Source of the DNA: Oscillospiraceae bacterium
GTDB taxonomy: Bacteria > Bacillota > Clostridia > Oscillospirales > Oscillospiraceae
Assembly (NCBI GenBank): GCA_015068335.1
Contig: SVKT01000051.1
Span: forward strand, 1-10,151
Direction: 5' to 3'
Length of the DNA stretch: 10,151 nucleotides
This document shows, piece by piece, positions 1 through 6,179 of the stretch. Below the pieces are notes generated by a model. The model did no database searches. It worked only from the letters and a program-made list of their open reading frames with translations, and was not told the DNA's origin. The stretch's first letter is position 1. Each line of letters begins with the position of its first letter. Made by a program: the position numbers and the translations under genes.

Positions 1-82
1 TGGCGATCGGCTGCTCGACGAAGGGGATGCCCTGGCGCTGCATCATCAGCAGCATGTTGGTCTCGTACTCAAAGCGCTCGCC
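1..82 (-). other. Glycosyltransferase-like C-terminal fragment fused in frame to RseP
   Basis: From about base 82 down to base 1 the same frame encodes RFEYETNMLL, a short MMQRQG stretch, then IPFVEQPIA. This resembles, from memory, the region just after the catalytic domain of family-2 glycosyltransferases of the polyprenyl-phosphate sugar transferase (DPM1-like, often GtrA-linked) group. There a G-E/D-x-F-E-Y-E-x-N-M-L-L helix is followed by I-P-x-x-E-V-P-I-x-T-x-Y. The change falls at bases 74-82, where both families can carry a Gly-Glu pair, so the breakpoint is hidden in a short stretch fitting either parent. It could be a genuine deletion or inversion endpoint, or a misjoin at a contig edge; I cannot tell from the window. 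The family assignment is by pattern recall, without a search. Confidence 0.6.
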
Positions 83-292
83 CTCCATCGCGCAGAAGCC
101 GCCCAAAGGCAGAAGGCGCAATGAATAGAGGGTCTCCCCTCTCTGCCGCCGGAACAGAACGGGGCCCATACCGATGGCAAACTCGTTGACCCGCACGCCG
201 CACAGTTTCGCCACCACAAAGTGACCCAGTTCGTGCACAGCGATCAGAATTCCAAAAATCAGGATCGCGACCAGAAGAAAAACAGGTTTCAT
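1..292 (-). CDS. rseP: RseP/RasP-like site-2 intramembrane metalloprotease, N-terminal part only; frame continues into foreign-looking sequence and off the window
   Basis: The frame starts at ATG 292-290, 20 bases after the dxr stop, with an AGGAG ribosome site at 300-304. Residues 1-19 are a hydrophobic first membrane segment leading into the zinc-protease motif HELGH (residues 20-24). FAIGMGPVLF and the stretch ending LPLGGFCAMEGE (residues 38-72) follow, all typical of the RseP/RasP/SpoIVFB-type site-2 protease N-terminus. In this family the enzyme cuts membrane-embedded anti-sigma factors and signal-peptide remnants. Its place after dxr is the usual one. After about residue 72 the protein no longer resembles RseP: the expected acidic stretch (normally E/D-rich, then a W-R-R/Q-R membrane-proximal region) is replaced by a glycosyltransferase-like sequence (see the 1-82 entry). 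No PDZ domain or second catalytic motif is visible in this window. As written the product would not be a working protease. The RseP identity of the first 72 residues is secure; the state of the gene is not. Confidence 0.85.
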   Translation of the reverse strand, partial: MKPVFLLVAILIFGILIAVHELGHFVVAKLCGVRVNEFAIGMGPVLFRRQRGETLYSLRLLPLGGFCAMEGERFEYETNMLLMMQRQGIPFVEQPIA

Positions 293-312
293 TCCAAAAC
301 TCCTAAAAATAA

Positions 313-1452
313 TTACCGAAGCACCGCTTCCCGCGCCGCAGCGTCCGCCGCCAGGATCTCGTCCAGAGAAGGCTGCTGCACCACCTTGACCGCACTTCGT
401 GCCTCCGCAACCAGTTGGGCAATGTCGTGGAAGCCGATCCGGTCGGAAAGAAACAGGCCCACCGCCTCTTCGTTGGCGGCGTTGAGAATGGCGCAGGCCG
501 TGCCGCCCTCGGCTGCCGCTTCTTCCGCCATACGCAGGCAGGAAAAAACCTCCCTGTCGGGCTGGGCAAAGGTGAGCGGCGGACAGTTCAGCAGATCCAG
601 CGGCTCCGCAGGGCTGTATGCCCGCTCCGGCCAGGTCATCGCATAGCGAATGGGCAGGCGCATATCCGGCGTGCCCAACTGCGCCAGCACGGCGCCATCC
701 CGATACTCCACAAGGGAGTGGATGATGCTCTGGCGGTGGATGACCACCTGTACCTGCTCCAACGGCAAACGATACAGGCGCATCGCTTCAATGACTTCCA
801 ATCCCTTGTTCATCAGCGTGGCGGAATCCACGGTGATCTTGGGGCCCATCGCCCAGTTGGGATGCCGCAAGGCGTCCTGACGGGTCATCTTCCCCACTTC
901 TTCCCGGCTCATACCAAAGAAGGGACCGCCGGAACAGGTCAGGATCAGTCGTTTGATCTCCCGTTTGTCGGCACAGCCCTGCAAACACTGGAAAATGGCG
1001 GAATGCTCGCTGTCCACCGGCACGATCTCCGCACCGGTTTTCTCCGCCGCGTCCATCACCAATTCGCCGGCGCAGACCAGCGTTTCCTTGTTCGCCAGCG
1101 CAATGCGCTTCTTTTCTCCGATGGCGGTCAGCGTGGGTTTCAGGCCCACCATACCCACCACCGCAGTAACGACGGTATCCGCCTCCGGCGCAGCGGCAGC
1201 CTCGCAGAGGGCATCCGCGCCGCCCAGCACCCGGGTGTCGGTATCGGCAAGGCGCACCGCCAGTTCCGCGGCGGCCGCTTCATCGGTCATAACCGCCAGT
1301 CCGGGGTGAAATTTTCGTACCTGCGCCTCCATCCGCTCCACACCGGAGTGCGCGGTGAGCACTGCGACCCGCAGGCCCATCTGCTCTGCCACTTCCAGTG
1401 TCTGGCGGCCGATGGATCCCGTGGAACCCAGTATTGAAATCGTATTTGTCAT
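313..1452 (-). CDS. dxr: 1-deoxy-D-xylulose 5-phosphate reductoisomerase (DXR/IspC)
   Basis: This enzyme converts 1-deoxy-D-xylulose 5-phosphate to 2-C-methyl-D-erythritol 4-phosphate using NADPH and a divalent metal, the first committed step of the MEP pathway to isopentenyl diphosphate, in the cytoplasm. The 379-residue product is of normal family length. Visible motifs are the NADPH-binding GSTGSIG (9-15), ALANKETLV (118-126), the metal-binding PVDSEHSAIFQ (145-155, with D147 and E149), SGGPF (174-178), HPNWAMGPKITVDSATLMNKG (197-217) leading to the third metal ligand E219, the substrate-loop region IHRQSIIHS (238-246) and GTPDMRLPI (260-268). The ATG at 1452 is preceded by AAAGGA, which overlaps the cdsA stop only 9 bases upstream, so it is probably co-translated with cdsA. 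Its product feeds the isoprenoid units used by UppS in the same operon. All key residues appear present. Confidence 0.97.
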   Translation of the reverse strand: MTNTISILGSTGSIGRQTLEVAEQMGLRVAVLTAHSGVERMEAQVRKFHPGLAVMTDEAAAAELAVRLADTDTRVLGGADALCEAAAAPEADTVVTAVVGMVGLKPTLTAIGEKKRIALANKETLVCAGELVMDAAEKTGAEIVPVDSEHSAIFQCLQGCADKREIKRLILTCSGGPFFGMSREEVGKMTRQDALRHPNWAMGPKITVDSATLMNKGLEVIEAMRLYRLPLEQVQVVIHRQSIIHSLVEYRDGAVLAQLGTPDMRLPIRYAMTWPERAYSPAEPLDLLNCPPLTFAQPDREVFSCLRMAEEAAAEGGTACAILNAANEEAVGLFLSDRIGFHDIAQLVAEARSAVKVVQQPSLDEILAADAAAREAVLR

Positions 1453-1461
1453 ACTCGTCCT

Positions 1462-2280
1462 TTATTTCACGAAAGTCAAAATCAGTTCGATCATCGGGGC
1501 CACAAACAGCACGCTGTCAAACCGATCCAGCACGCCGCCGTGGGCAAAAAACAGTTTTCCATAGTCCTTGATGCCGTATTCCCGCTTGATGAGGGAAAAA
1601 CTCAGGTCACCGATCTCTGCCACCACGCCGCAGGCAAGGGCCAGAACGACCACCGCACCATAGCCGACCTCAACGCCGACCCAGCGCTCCATAATGAAGG
1701 CAAACAGCACGCCGCAGAGCACATTTCCCGCAAGGCCGCCGATGGCGCCCTCCACGCTTTTCTTAGGGCTGACCTTGGGGGCCAGTTTGTGCTTTCCGAT
1801 GGAGCAGCCGATGAAATACGCAAAGGTATCACAGGCAAAACTCAAAATAAAAGGCAGCAGCAGATAGGCGCGGTGCAGCCCCATAGCGTGGATGCGCAGG
1901 AAGGCAGAAAATGCATAGCCGATGGCAATGCTGCCGAAGAGTCCCGCCGCGATCTGGGCAAACTTCACTTCCCCGCCCTTGATGATGGCAAGAAGAAAGA
2001 ACTCCACCGCCAGAAAGACGAACAGCACCGCCACATACGCCGGCCGGTCAAAATACCACTCCACCGTCATAATCGCAGCAACAGCGCTGAGGCCTGCCAA
2101 CTCGCCTTTCTTCCCGCCGCTGACGCATTGCTGCAATTCGGCCGCACCGATGCCGGCAAGCAGGCACAGAACCGCCATCATCACGAGTTGATCCGCCCAC
2201 AGCAGCACCCACAAAAGCAAGGGGATGCCCACCACGGCGACCAGAACTCTCGATTTCAATGAACTTATTTTCGAACTCAT
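1462..2280 (-). CDS. cdsA: Phosphatidate cytidylyltransferase (CDP-diacylglycerol synthase), integral membrane protein
   Basis: CdsA makes CDP-diacylglycerol from phosphatidic acid and CTP, the branch point for bacterial phospholipids, in the cytoplasmic membrane. The 272-residue protein is a string of hydrophobic segments (about 7-8 membrane passes, the first near residues 12-29). It carries the family landmarks ACDTFAYFIG (149-158), SPKKSVEGAIGG (171-182) and the C-terminal signature: S229 with KR at 232-233, KD at 238-239, HGG at 247-249 and DRFDS at 252-256. The signature usually reads P-G-H-G-G; here it is F-A-H-G-G, with the catalytically important acidic and basic residues kept. The ATG overlaps the uppS TGA as ATGA (2277-2280). 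A GGAGG site inside the uppS end (2290-2294) is 9 bases upstream, which supports this start and implies translational coupling. Confidence 0.96.
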   Translation of the reverse strand: MSSKISSLKSRVLVAVVGIPLLLWVLLWADQLVMMAVLCLLAGIGAAELQQCVSGGKKGELAGLSAVAAIMTVEWYFDRPAYVAVLFVFLAVEFFLLAIIKGGEVKFAQIAAGLFGSIAIGYAFSAFLRIHAMGLHRAYLLLPFILSFACDTFAYFIGCSIGKHKLAPKVSPKKSVEGAIGGLAGNVLCGVLFAFIMERWVGVEVGYGAVVVLALACGVVAEIGDLSFSLIKREYGIKDYGKLFFAHGGVLDRFDSVLFVAPMIELILTFVK

Positions 2281-3029
2281 TTTTTCACGCCTCCAAAGCG
2301 CCGGTCTCTTGCCTGATAGGCCGCAATGGCGCGGTCCAGTTCTGCCTCGTCAAAGTCAGGCCAAAGCACATCAGTAAAATAGAATTCCGAATAGGCGCAC
2401 TGCCACAGCAGGAAGTTGGAAAGCCGCAGTTCTCCGCTGGGGCGGATGATCAGTTCCGGGTCAGGAATACCGGCAGAGTCCAGATAGGAGGAGAACAGCG
2501 TCTCGTCCAGATCCGCGGGCTCCTTCTCCCCCGCCGCACACTCCGCCGCAAACCGGCGAATGCCGCGCAGCAGTTCATCCCGTCCACCGTAGTTTAGGCA
2601 GATGTTGGCCTGAAAGTCGCCGGGGGCCAACTGGTCACTGATGGCGTCCGTCCGCTGCGCCAGCGCCTGTAATTCCGGTGCGATGGGCGTCATATCGCCA
2701 AAAAAGCGCAGACGGATCTGGTCTTTCTCCATCGTATCCACCGCTTCCAGCAGATACTTCTTCAAAAGACCCATAATCGCACCCACCTCATCGGCAGAGC
2801 GTTTCCAGTTTTCCGTGGAAAAGGCGTAGACCGTCAGATACTGCACACCGATGTTCTTGCAATAGGTGGCGATCCGGCGGAAGGTCTCCGCGCCCGCCTT
2901 GTGTCCGGCGGTGCGGGGCAATCCGCGGCGGGTGGCCCAGCGGCCGTTTCCATCCATAATAATAGCGATGTGGCGAGGCAGGCCCGCAGCCCGCCCCGCC
3001 GTATCGTTTTTCCTGAAAATTTCTGCCAT
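2277..3029 (-). CDS. uppS: Isoprenyl transferase / undecaprenyl diphosphate synthase (cis-prenyltransferase)
   Basis: UppS adds isopentenyl units in cis to farnesyl diphosphate, giving undecaprenyl diphosphate, the lipid carrier for peptidoglycan and other wall polymers; it is a cytoplasmic enzyme working next to the membrane. I chose ATG 3029-3027, giving 250 residues. The frame stays open upstream to 3086, but that extension lies inside frr and would add 19 residues not typical of the family. With this start the catalytic Asp is D26 in HIAIIMDGNGRW (20-31), matching the E. coli numbering. Other motifs are VYAFSTENWKR (67-77), LNYGGRDELL (145-154), IIRPSGELRLSNFLLWQ (194-210) and the WPDFDE end (223-228). 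The diphosphate-binding stretch reads R-P-S-G-E-L-R-L-S where R-T-S/G-G-E-x-R-x-S is commoner. The start ATG shares its A with the frr stop (TGATG), and there is only a weak ribosome site, so translation probably depends on re-initiation after frr. Confidence 0.96.
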   Translation of the reverse strand: MAEIFRKNDTAGRAAGLPRHIAIIMDGNGRWATRRGLPRTAGHKAGAETFRRIATYCKNIGVQYLTVYAFSTENWKRSADEVGAIMGLLKKYLLEAVDTMEKDQIRLRFFGDMTPIAPELQALAQRTDAISDQLAPGDFQANICLNYGGRDELLRGIRRFAAECAAGEKEPADLDETLFSSYLDSAGIPDPELIIRPSGELRLSNFLLWQCAYSEFYFTDVLWPDFDEAELDRAIAAYQARDRRFGGVKK

Positions 3030-3586
3030 CAGACCGCCATCAATTCCTTTTCCTTCTTGGCCAGCAGTTCGTCCAGTTTCTTGCAACTGTCGTCCGTCAA
3101 CTTCTGGAGGTCCTTTTCCACCTGCTTCATCTCGTCCTCGGTGATCTCGGACTTCTTCTCCTGCTTCTTGAAGTTATCGATGGCGTCACGGCGGATGTTG
3201 CGGATGGCGACCTTGCCGCTCTCAGCATACTTGTGGATCTGCTTGACCAGTTCCTTACGGCGCTCCTCCGTCAACTGGGGGAAGTTCAAACGGATGGCCT
3301 TGCCGTCGTTCTGGGGATTGATGCCCAGATCGGAGTTCTGAATGGCCTTCTCAATGCCTTTAAGCGCACTGCCGTCCCAAGGGGTGATCAGCAGGGTGCG
3401 GGCGTCGGGAGAAGCGATGGCGGCGATCTGCTGGATGGGGGTGGGGCTGCCGTAATAATCGACCATAATGCGGTCCAGCACGCCGGCATTGGCACGGCCC
3501 GCACGCACGGCAGCAAAATCAGCCGCAACGGAATCAATGCTCTTCTGCATCTTTTCTTCGTAAATCTTGTATTCGTCCTTCAACAT
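3029..3586 (-). CDS. frr: Ribosome recycling factor
   Basis: RRF, with EF-G, splits the post-termination ribosome so that subunits can be reused. The 185-residue length is exactly that usual for the family. The N-terminal helix contains the RAGRANAGVLD motif (28-38). The compact beta domain (about residues 39-105) includes PIQQIA and LLITPWD. Long charged helices follow, with LTEERRKELVK and the conserved arginine-rich AIRNIRRDA stretch, ending in a lysine-rich helix. Start ATG at 3586 has an AGGTAGGA site (3594-3601) about 7 bases upstream. The 60 bases separating it from pyrH hold no convincing terminator or promoter, so it is most likely co-transcribed with pyrH. The stop TGA overlaps the uppS ATG by one base. 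Confidence 0.97.
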   Translation of the reverse strand: MLKDEYKIYEEKMQKSIDSVAADFAAVRAGRANAGVLDRIMVDYYGSPTPIQQIAAIASPDARTLLITPWDGSALKGIEKAIQNSDLGINPQNDGKAIRLNFPQLTEERRKELVKQIHKYAESGKVAIRNIRRDAIDNFKKQEKKSEITEDEMKQVEKDLQKLTDDSCKKLDELLAKKEKELMAV

Positions 3587-3646
3587 TTTGTATTCCTACC
3601 TTTCACGATATGTGTTATTGGAAAACGCAAATGCGCAGTTTGCTCT

Positions 3647-4366
3647 TTATTCCCCGACGATGGTGCCCACGTTCTCGCCGCACAGGGCGCGAACGATGTT
3701 GCGGGGCTCTTTCAGCGCAAAGACCAAAACAGGGATATGGTTGTCCATAGACAGGGATGTCGCGGTGGTATCCATCACCAGAAGATGCTGTGCCAGCACA
3801 TCGTCATAACTGATGGTATCGTACTTCACGGCCGAGGGATCCTTGGCGGGGTCGGCATTGTAGACGCCGTCCACATTCTTGGCAAGGAGGATCACGTCGG
3901 CATTGATCTCCGCAGCGCGCAGCACCGCGGCGGTATCCGTGGAGAAGTAGGGATTGCCGGTGCCGGCGCCGAAAATCACCACGCGACCCTTTTCCAGATG
4001 ACGGATGGCACGGGAGCGGATGTAGGGTTCGGCGATGGAGCGCATCTCCAACGCAGTCTGCACCCGGACGGGGATCCCCTTCTGCTCGCACACGTCTGCC
4101 ACAGCCAGACAGTTCATCACCGTGGCCAACATACCGATGTGGTCCGCTCTGGTACGTTCCATCTTGCCGCCGCCGCTGTTTTTTGCGCCGCGCCAGAAGT
4201 TGCCGCCACCAACCACAAGGCCGACCTGCACGCCCATATCCAGACATTCCTTAATGACGTCGCACACACTGCCGATCATCTCAAAGTCCAGACCGGAGCC
4301 CTTTCCGCCAGCCAGCGCCTCACCGCTGATCTTCAACAGAACGCGTTTGTACACAGGTTTTGCCAT
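3647..4366 (-). CDS. pyrH: Uridylate kinase (UMP kinase), hexameric amino-acid-kinase family
   Basis: PyrH phosphorylates UMP to UDP with ATP, a key step of pyrimidine nucleotide supply; bacterial enzymes of this type are usually GTP-activated and UTP-inhibited. The 239-residue length is typical. Landmarks are VLLKISGEAL (9-18), the UMP/phosphate loop GGGNFWRG (53-60), R71 and D75 followed by HIGMLATVMN (76-85), the GTGNPYFSTDTAA stretch (135-147) and KNVDGVYNADP (163-173). The ATG at 4366 has an excellent AGGAGGT site (4375-4381). It is first in the pyrH-frr-uppS-cdsA-dxr-rseP operon and has its own promoter upstream. In many bacteria rpsB and tsf precede pyrH; here the upstream neighbour is instead a divergent XRE-type regulator. 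Confidence 0.97.
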   Translation of the reverse strand: MAKPVYKRVLLKISGEALAGGKGSGLDFEMIGSVCDVIKECLDMGVQVGLVVGGGNFWRGAKNSGGGKMERTRADHIGMLATVMNCLAVADVCEQKGIPVRVQTALEMRSIAEPYIRSRAIRHLEKGRVVIFGAGTGNPYFSTDTAAVLRAAEINADVILLAKNVDGVYNADPAKDPSAVKYDTISYDDVLAQHLLVMDTTATSLSMDNHIPVLVFALKEPRNIVRALCGENVGTIVGE

Positions 4367-4406
4367 CTCAAAAGACCTCCTGCAAATCCCAAAATATAAC
4401 GGATAT

Positions 4407-4434
4407 ATTTTACCTTATTTTTTCGCTTTTGCAA
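4407..4434 (-). promoter_or_regulatory. Likely sigma-A-type promoter of the pyrH operon
   Basis: On the minus strand TTGCAA (4434-4429) and TAAAAT (4412-4407) are separated by 16 bases and lie in an A/T-rich patch about 40 bases upstream of the pyrH start. The hexamers match the consensus at 4 and 5 of 6 positions. It is the best candidate I can see for the whole pyrH-to-rseP operon. Nearby TATAT-rich sequence offers alternative -10 boxes, so the exact start of transcription is uncertain. Confidence 0.55.
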
Positions 4435-4489
4435 AGTGCAAATCTGTGAATTTTATAAAAAAAGAAACTGCAACCGATATTTGACATCC

Positions 4490-4524
4490 GGGTGGTAGAT
4501 TTCACCCACGGAATATGAGATAAT
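4490..4524 (+). promoter_or_regulatory. Candidate promoter and inverted-repeat operator of the XRE regulator gene
   Basis: An extended -10 element, TGAGATAAT (4516-4524, -10 box GATAAT at 4519-4524), sits just upstream of the regulator's GGAGGTG ribosome site; a weak -35 (TAGATT, 4496-4501) is 17 bases before it. An inverted repeat, GGGTG (4490-4494) and CACCC (4503-4507) with an 8-base spacer, overlaps the -35 area and could be an operator for autoregulation. A perfect TTGACA lies at 4481-4486, but it is 32 bases from GATAAT, too far to pair with it. The operator role is inference from position and symmetry only. Confidence 0.4.
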
Positions 4525-4536
4525 CGTCGCAGAAAC

Positions 4537-4543
4537 GGAGGTG
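4537..4543 (+). promoter_or_regulatory. Ribosome binding site of the XRE regulator gene
   Basis: GGAGGTG lies 5 bases before ATG 4549. It fixes the start of the gene, and the helix-turn-helix begins a few residues after that methionine, as expected for this family. Confidence 0.85.
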
Positions 4544-4548
4544 TTTTT

Positions 4549-6144
4549 ATGACTTTGGGACAGCGGATCCATCATTATCGCACATCCCTTGGCATTTCCC
4601 AGGAAACACTGGGGGCGCATCTGGGCGTCAGCCGGCAGGCTGTCAGCAAATGGGAAACAGATGCCGCAACACCGGATATGAAAAATCTCCTGGCGCTTGC
4701 CGGTGTCTTTGGCATCTCCGTGGCGGAACTAACGGAAACGCCGGAACCATCGCAGATCGCAGACACCGCCCCACAGCCCAAATCCACCCAAGCGCAGCCG
4801 TTCCTTTACAAGAAACACCAGCGCCGGCTTGCAGCCATTGCTGTATTGGCAGTGATTCTCGGCATACTGCTTCAAATTGGCATCTGGAAGCATAACGCCT
4901 CCAAAGTTCCTGACGAAGACCTTGTTACGCCCGAGATTGAATACGAAAATCGTCTTCCCTCGCCCGCTCCCGAAACCGATTTCGCCCTGCTCTGGTACGG
5001 CAGCGACGGCAGCGAGGAATTTCTGGAATTGGGTGAACAGATCGCCTTCTTCCCCTTCAACACCACGCTGAAATTGACAGAGCCTGCCGAAAGTCAGGAT
5101 ACAGACTTCAATATTATGACAAGCCATCAGGCGGATTGCGGCATCATCAATATCAGATATTACCACATCAAGGGAAACGCAGAGGTAGATCCTAAATCTC
5201 CGAAGCGGGAATTCATATACAGTCTATCCACGATTGTTTCGGACGTCCGCACGCCTCGCGGCATTCATCCCGGCAGTACCAAAGCACAGATTCTCGCCGC
5301 CTATGGCGACGACCTGGTGTACTGTATGAAGGAAGAAAGTGGCTACACACTGGCCAAGCACGACTATTATTACGCGTTCCAGACACCGGAAACTTTCGGG
5401 GCAAGTTTGCAGTTCTTTATGCTGGACGGCGTTGTAGCTGGCATCCGCGCAGAGCATATGGGCGACGAGGGAACCCTTGCCTTTGTGCCGAACTACACCT
5501 CGCGATTCCCTTTGAAGAATGGCGAGCCCGACTTCTCACAAAGGCAGGACCCAGAGCAAGAAACGCTGAGCGATGCACGCAGGGTCTATATCGCCTGGAA
5601 CCAACTGGAAACCAACAATAATCTCTCCGCAGAAGAACGGTACACCTACCGCAGGGACATTTTCAGTCTGCTGCCCACGATGGACTGGCAGGAATTCGGA
5701 CTTTGCGGCGGCTACAATCTGGAAGACGAAACTCGCTTTGCTTTGATGGTCTGGCTGGAAACCCAACGCACCTACACTGCCTCCGAAATGCTGTGGATGC
5801 AGTTAGGTGCATCGAATCCCGGAATAGACGGTATTTATGCTGACCGCTATTCGGGCATCCTGTTCCAGGCGTTCTGTTTCGATCCGCTCACCTTTGTCAA
5901 AGCGCTTTCCTCCGGTGGTACAGAAACGGAGCCTGCTATGCAGCGAGCCATTTCTGCCACCGCCTATCACGCAGACCTTTATCCGGGAGATACCCAGCAA
6001 GCCCTGGATGTACTCACCGCCGCGCAGCAGGAGCATCTGCTGCTTGAAAAAGAAGCCCTCTGGGCAGAATTTCTGAAACTTTATCTTTCAACTCCCATCG
6101 AGAAACGCGCCACTCTGCCGCAAACGCCGCAGGTACTGCAATAG
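4549..6144 (+). CDS. Membrane-tethered XRE-family transcriptional regulator with a large unassigned extracytoplasmic domain
   Basis: The 531-residue product has an N-terminal XRE/Cro-type helix-turn-helix (about 1-63); the helix-turn-recognition segment is near QETLGAHLGVSRQAVSKWE (18-36). A Pro/Gln-rich linker (64-88) and a basic patch KKHQRR (88-93) precede one hydrophobic membrane segment (about 94-113). The positive-inside rule puts the DNA-binding part in the cytoplasm and about 415 residues outside. The outer part has an aromatic-rich, probably beta-strand region (about 140-315) containing T-P-R-G-I-H-P-G-S-T-K-A-Q-I-L-A-A-Y-G (235-253). That resembles the R-G-I-x-x-G-S-x-x-x-x-V-x-x-x-Y-G pattern seen in small secreted or lipoprotein domains of Clostridia. 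A mostly helical C-terminal region (about 335-515) follows. I recognise no enzyme motif and cannot name the family. It is the only plus-strand gene, divergent from pyrH and convergent with ysxC. A one-component envelope sensor that controls DNA directly is an inference from the architecture; its ligand and targets are unknown. Confidence 0.85.
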   Translation: MTLGQRIHHYRTSLGISQETLGAHLGVSRQAVSKWETDAATPDMKNLLALAGVFGISVAELTETPEPSQIADTAPQPKSTQAQPFLYKKHQRRLAAIAVLAVILGILLQIGIWKHNASKVPDEDLVTPEIEYENRLPSPAPETDFALLWYGSDGSEEFLELGEQIAFFPFNTTLKLTEPAESQDTDFNIMTSHQADCGIINIRYYHIKGNAEVDPKSPKREFIYSLSTIVSDVRTPRGIHPGSTKAQILAAYGDDLVYCMKEESGYTLAKHDYYYAFQTPETFGASLQFFMLDGVVAGIRAEHMGDEGTLAFVPNYTSRFPLKNGEPDFSQRQDPEQETLSDARRVYIAWNQLETNNNLSAEERYTYRRDIFSLLPTMDWQEFGLCGGYNLEDETRFALMVWLETQRTYTASEMLWMQLGASNPGIDGIYADRYSGILFQAFCFDPLTFVKALSSGGTETEPAMQRAISATAYHADLYPGDTQQALDVLTAAQQEHLLLEKEALWAEFLKLYLSTPIEKRATLPQTPQVLQ

Positions 6145-6147
6145 ACG

Positions 6148-6177
6148 AAAAAGGAACGGCATTCGCCGTTCCTTTTT
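6148..6177. terminator. Bidirectional rho-independent terminator between the XRE regulator gene and ysxC
   Basis: GGAACGGC (6153-6160) and GCCGTTCC (6165-6172) form a perfect 8-base-pair stem around the loop ATTC. It is flanked by five A on the left (6148-6152) and five T on the right (6173-6177), so it reads as a stem plus U-tract on both strands. It starts 4 bases after the regulator's stop and lies 2 bases beyond the ysxC stop, ending both converging transcripts. Confidence 0.92.
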
Positions 6178-6179
6178 GC

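Noticed and set aside
415..1437. Plus-strand 340-codon open frame opposite dxr
   Set aside because: It is fully antisense to a gene with every catalytic motif. The translation is rich in His, Arg and Gly with no domain, as expected when a GC-rich gene is read backwards.
1540..2262. Plus-strand 240-codon open frame opposite cdsA
   Set aside because: It mirrors cdsA exactly, is strongly charged and low in hydrophobic residues, and has no motif; a shadow frame.
3587..3646. Short dyad GCAAA/TTTGC followed by TTTT between pyrH and frr, considered as a terminator
   Set aside because: The stem is only about five base pairs and the T run is short. Co-transcription of pyrH and frr is the usual arrangement, so a real terminator is unlikely.
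3233..4399. Plus-strand 388-codon open frame spanning frr and pyrH in antisense
   Set aside because: It crosses two well-supported essential genes, is unusually rich in His and Gly, and has no recognisable domain. Its length reflects codon bias rather than coding.
4381..4444. Direct repeat TGCAAATC at 4381-4388 and 4437-4444 flanking the pyrH promoter
   Set aside because: Eight bases in an A/T-rich intergenic region can recur by chance, and the flanks do not match; no evidence for binding sites or insertion target duplications.
4481..4486. Perfect TTGACA taken as the -35 of the regulator promoter
   Set aside because: No -10-like hexamer lies 16-18 bases downstream (the sequence there is C-rich), and the good GATAAT is 32 bases away.
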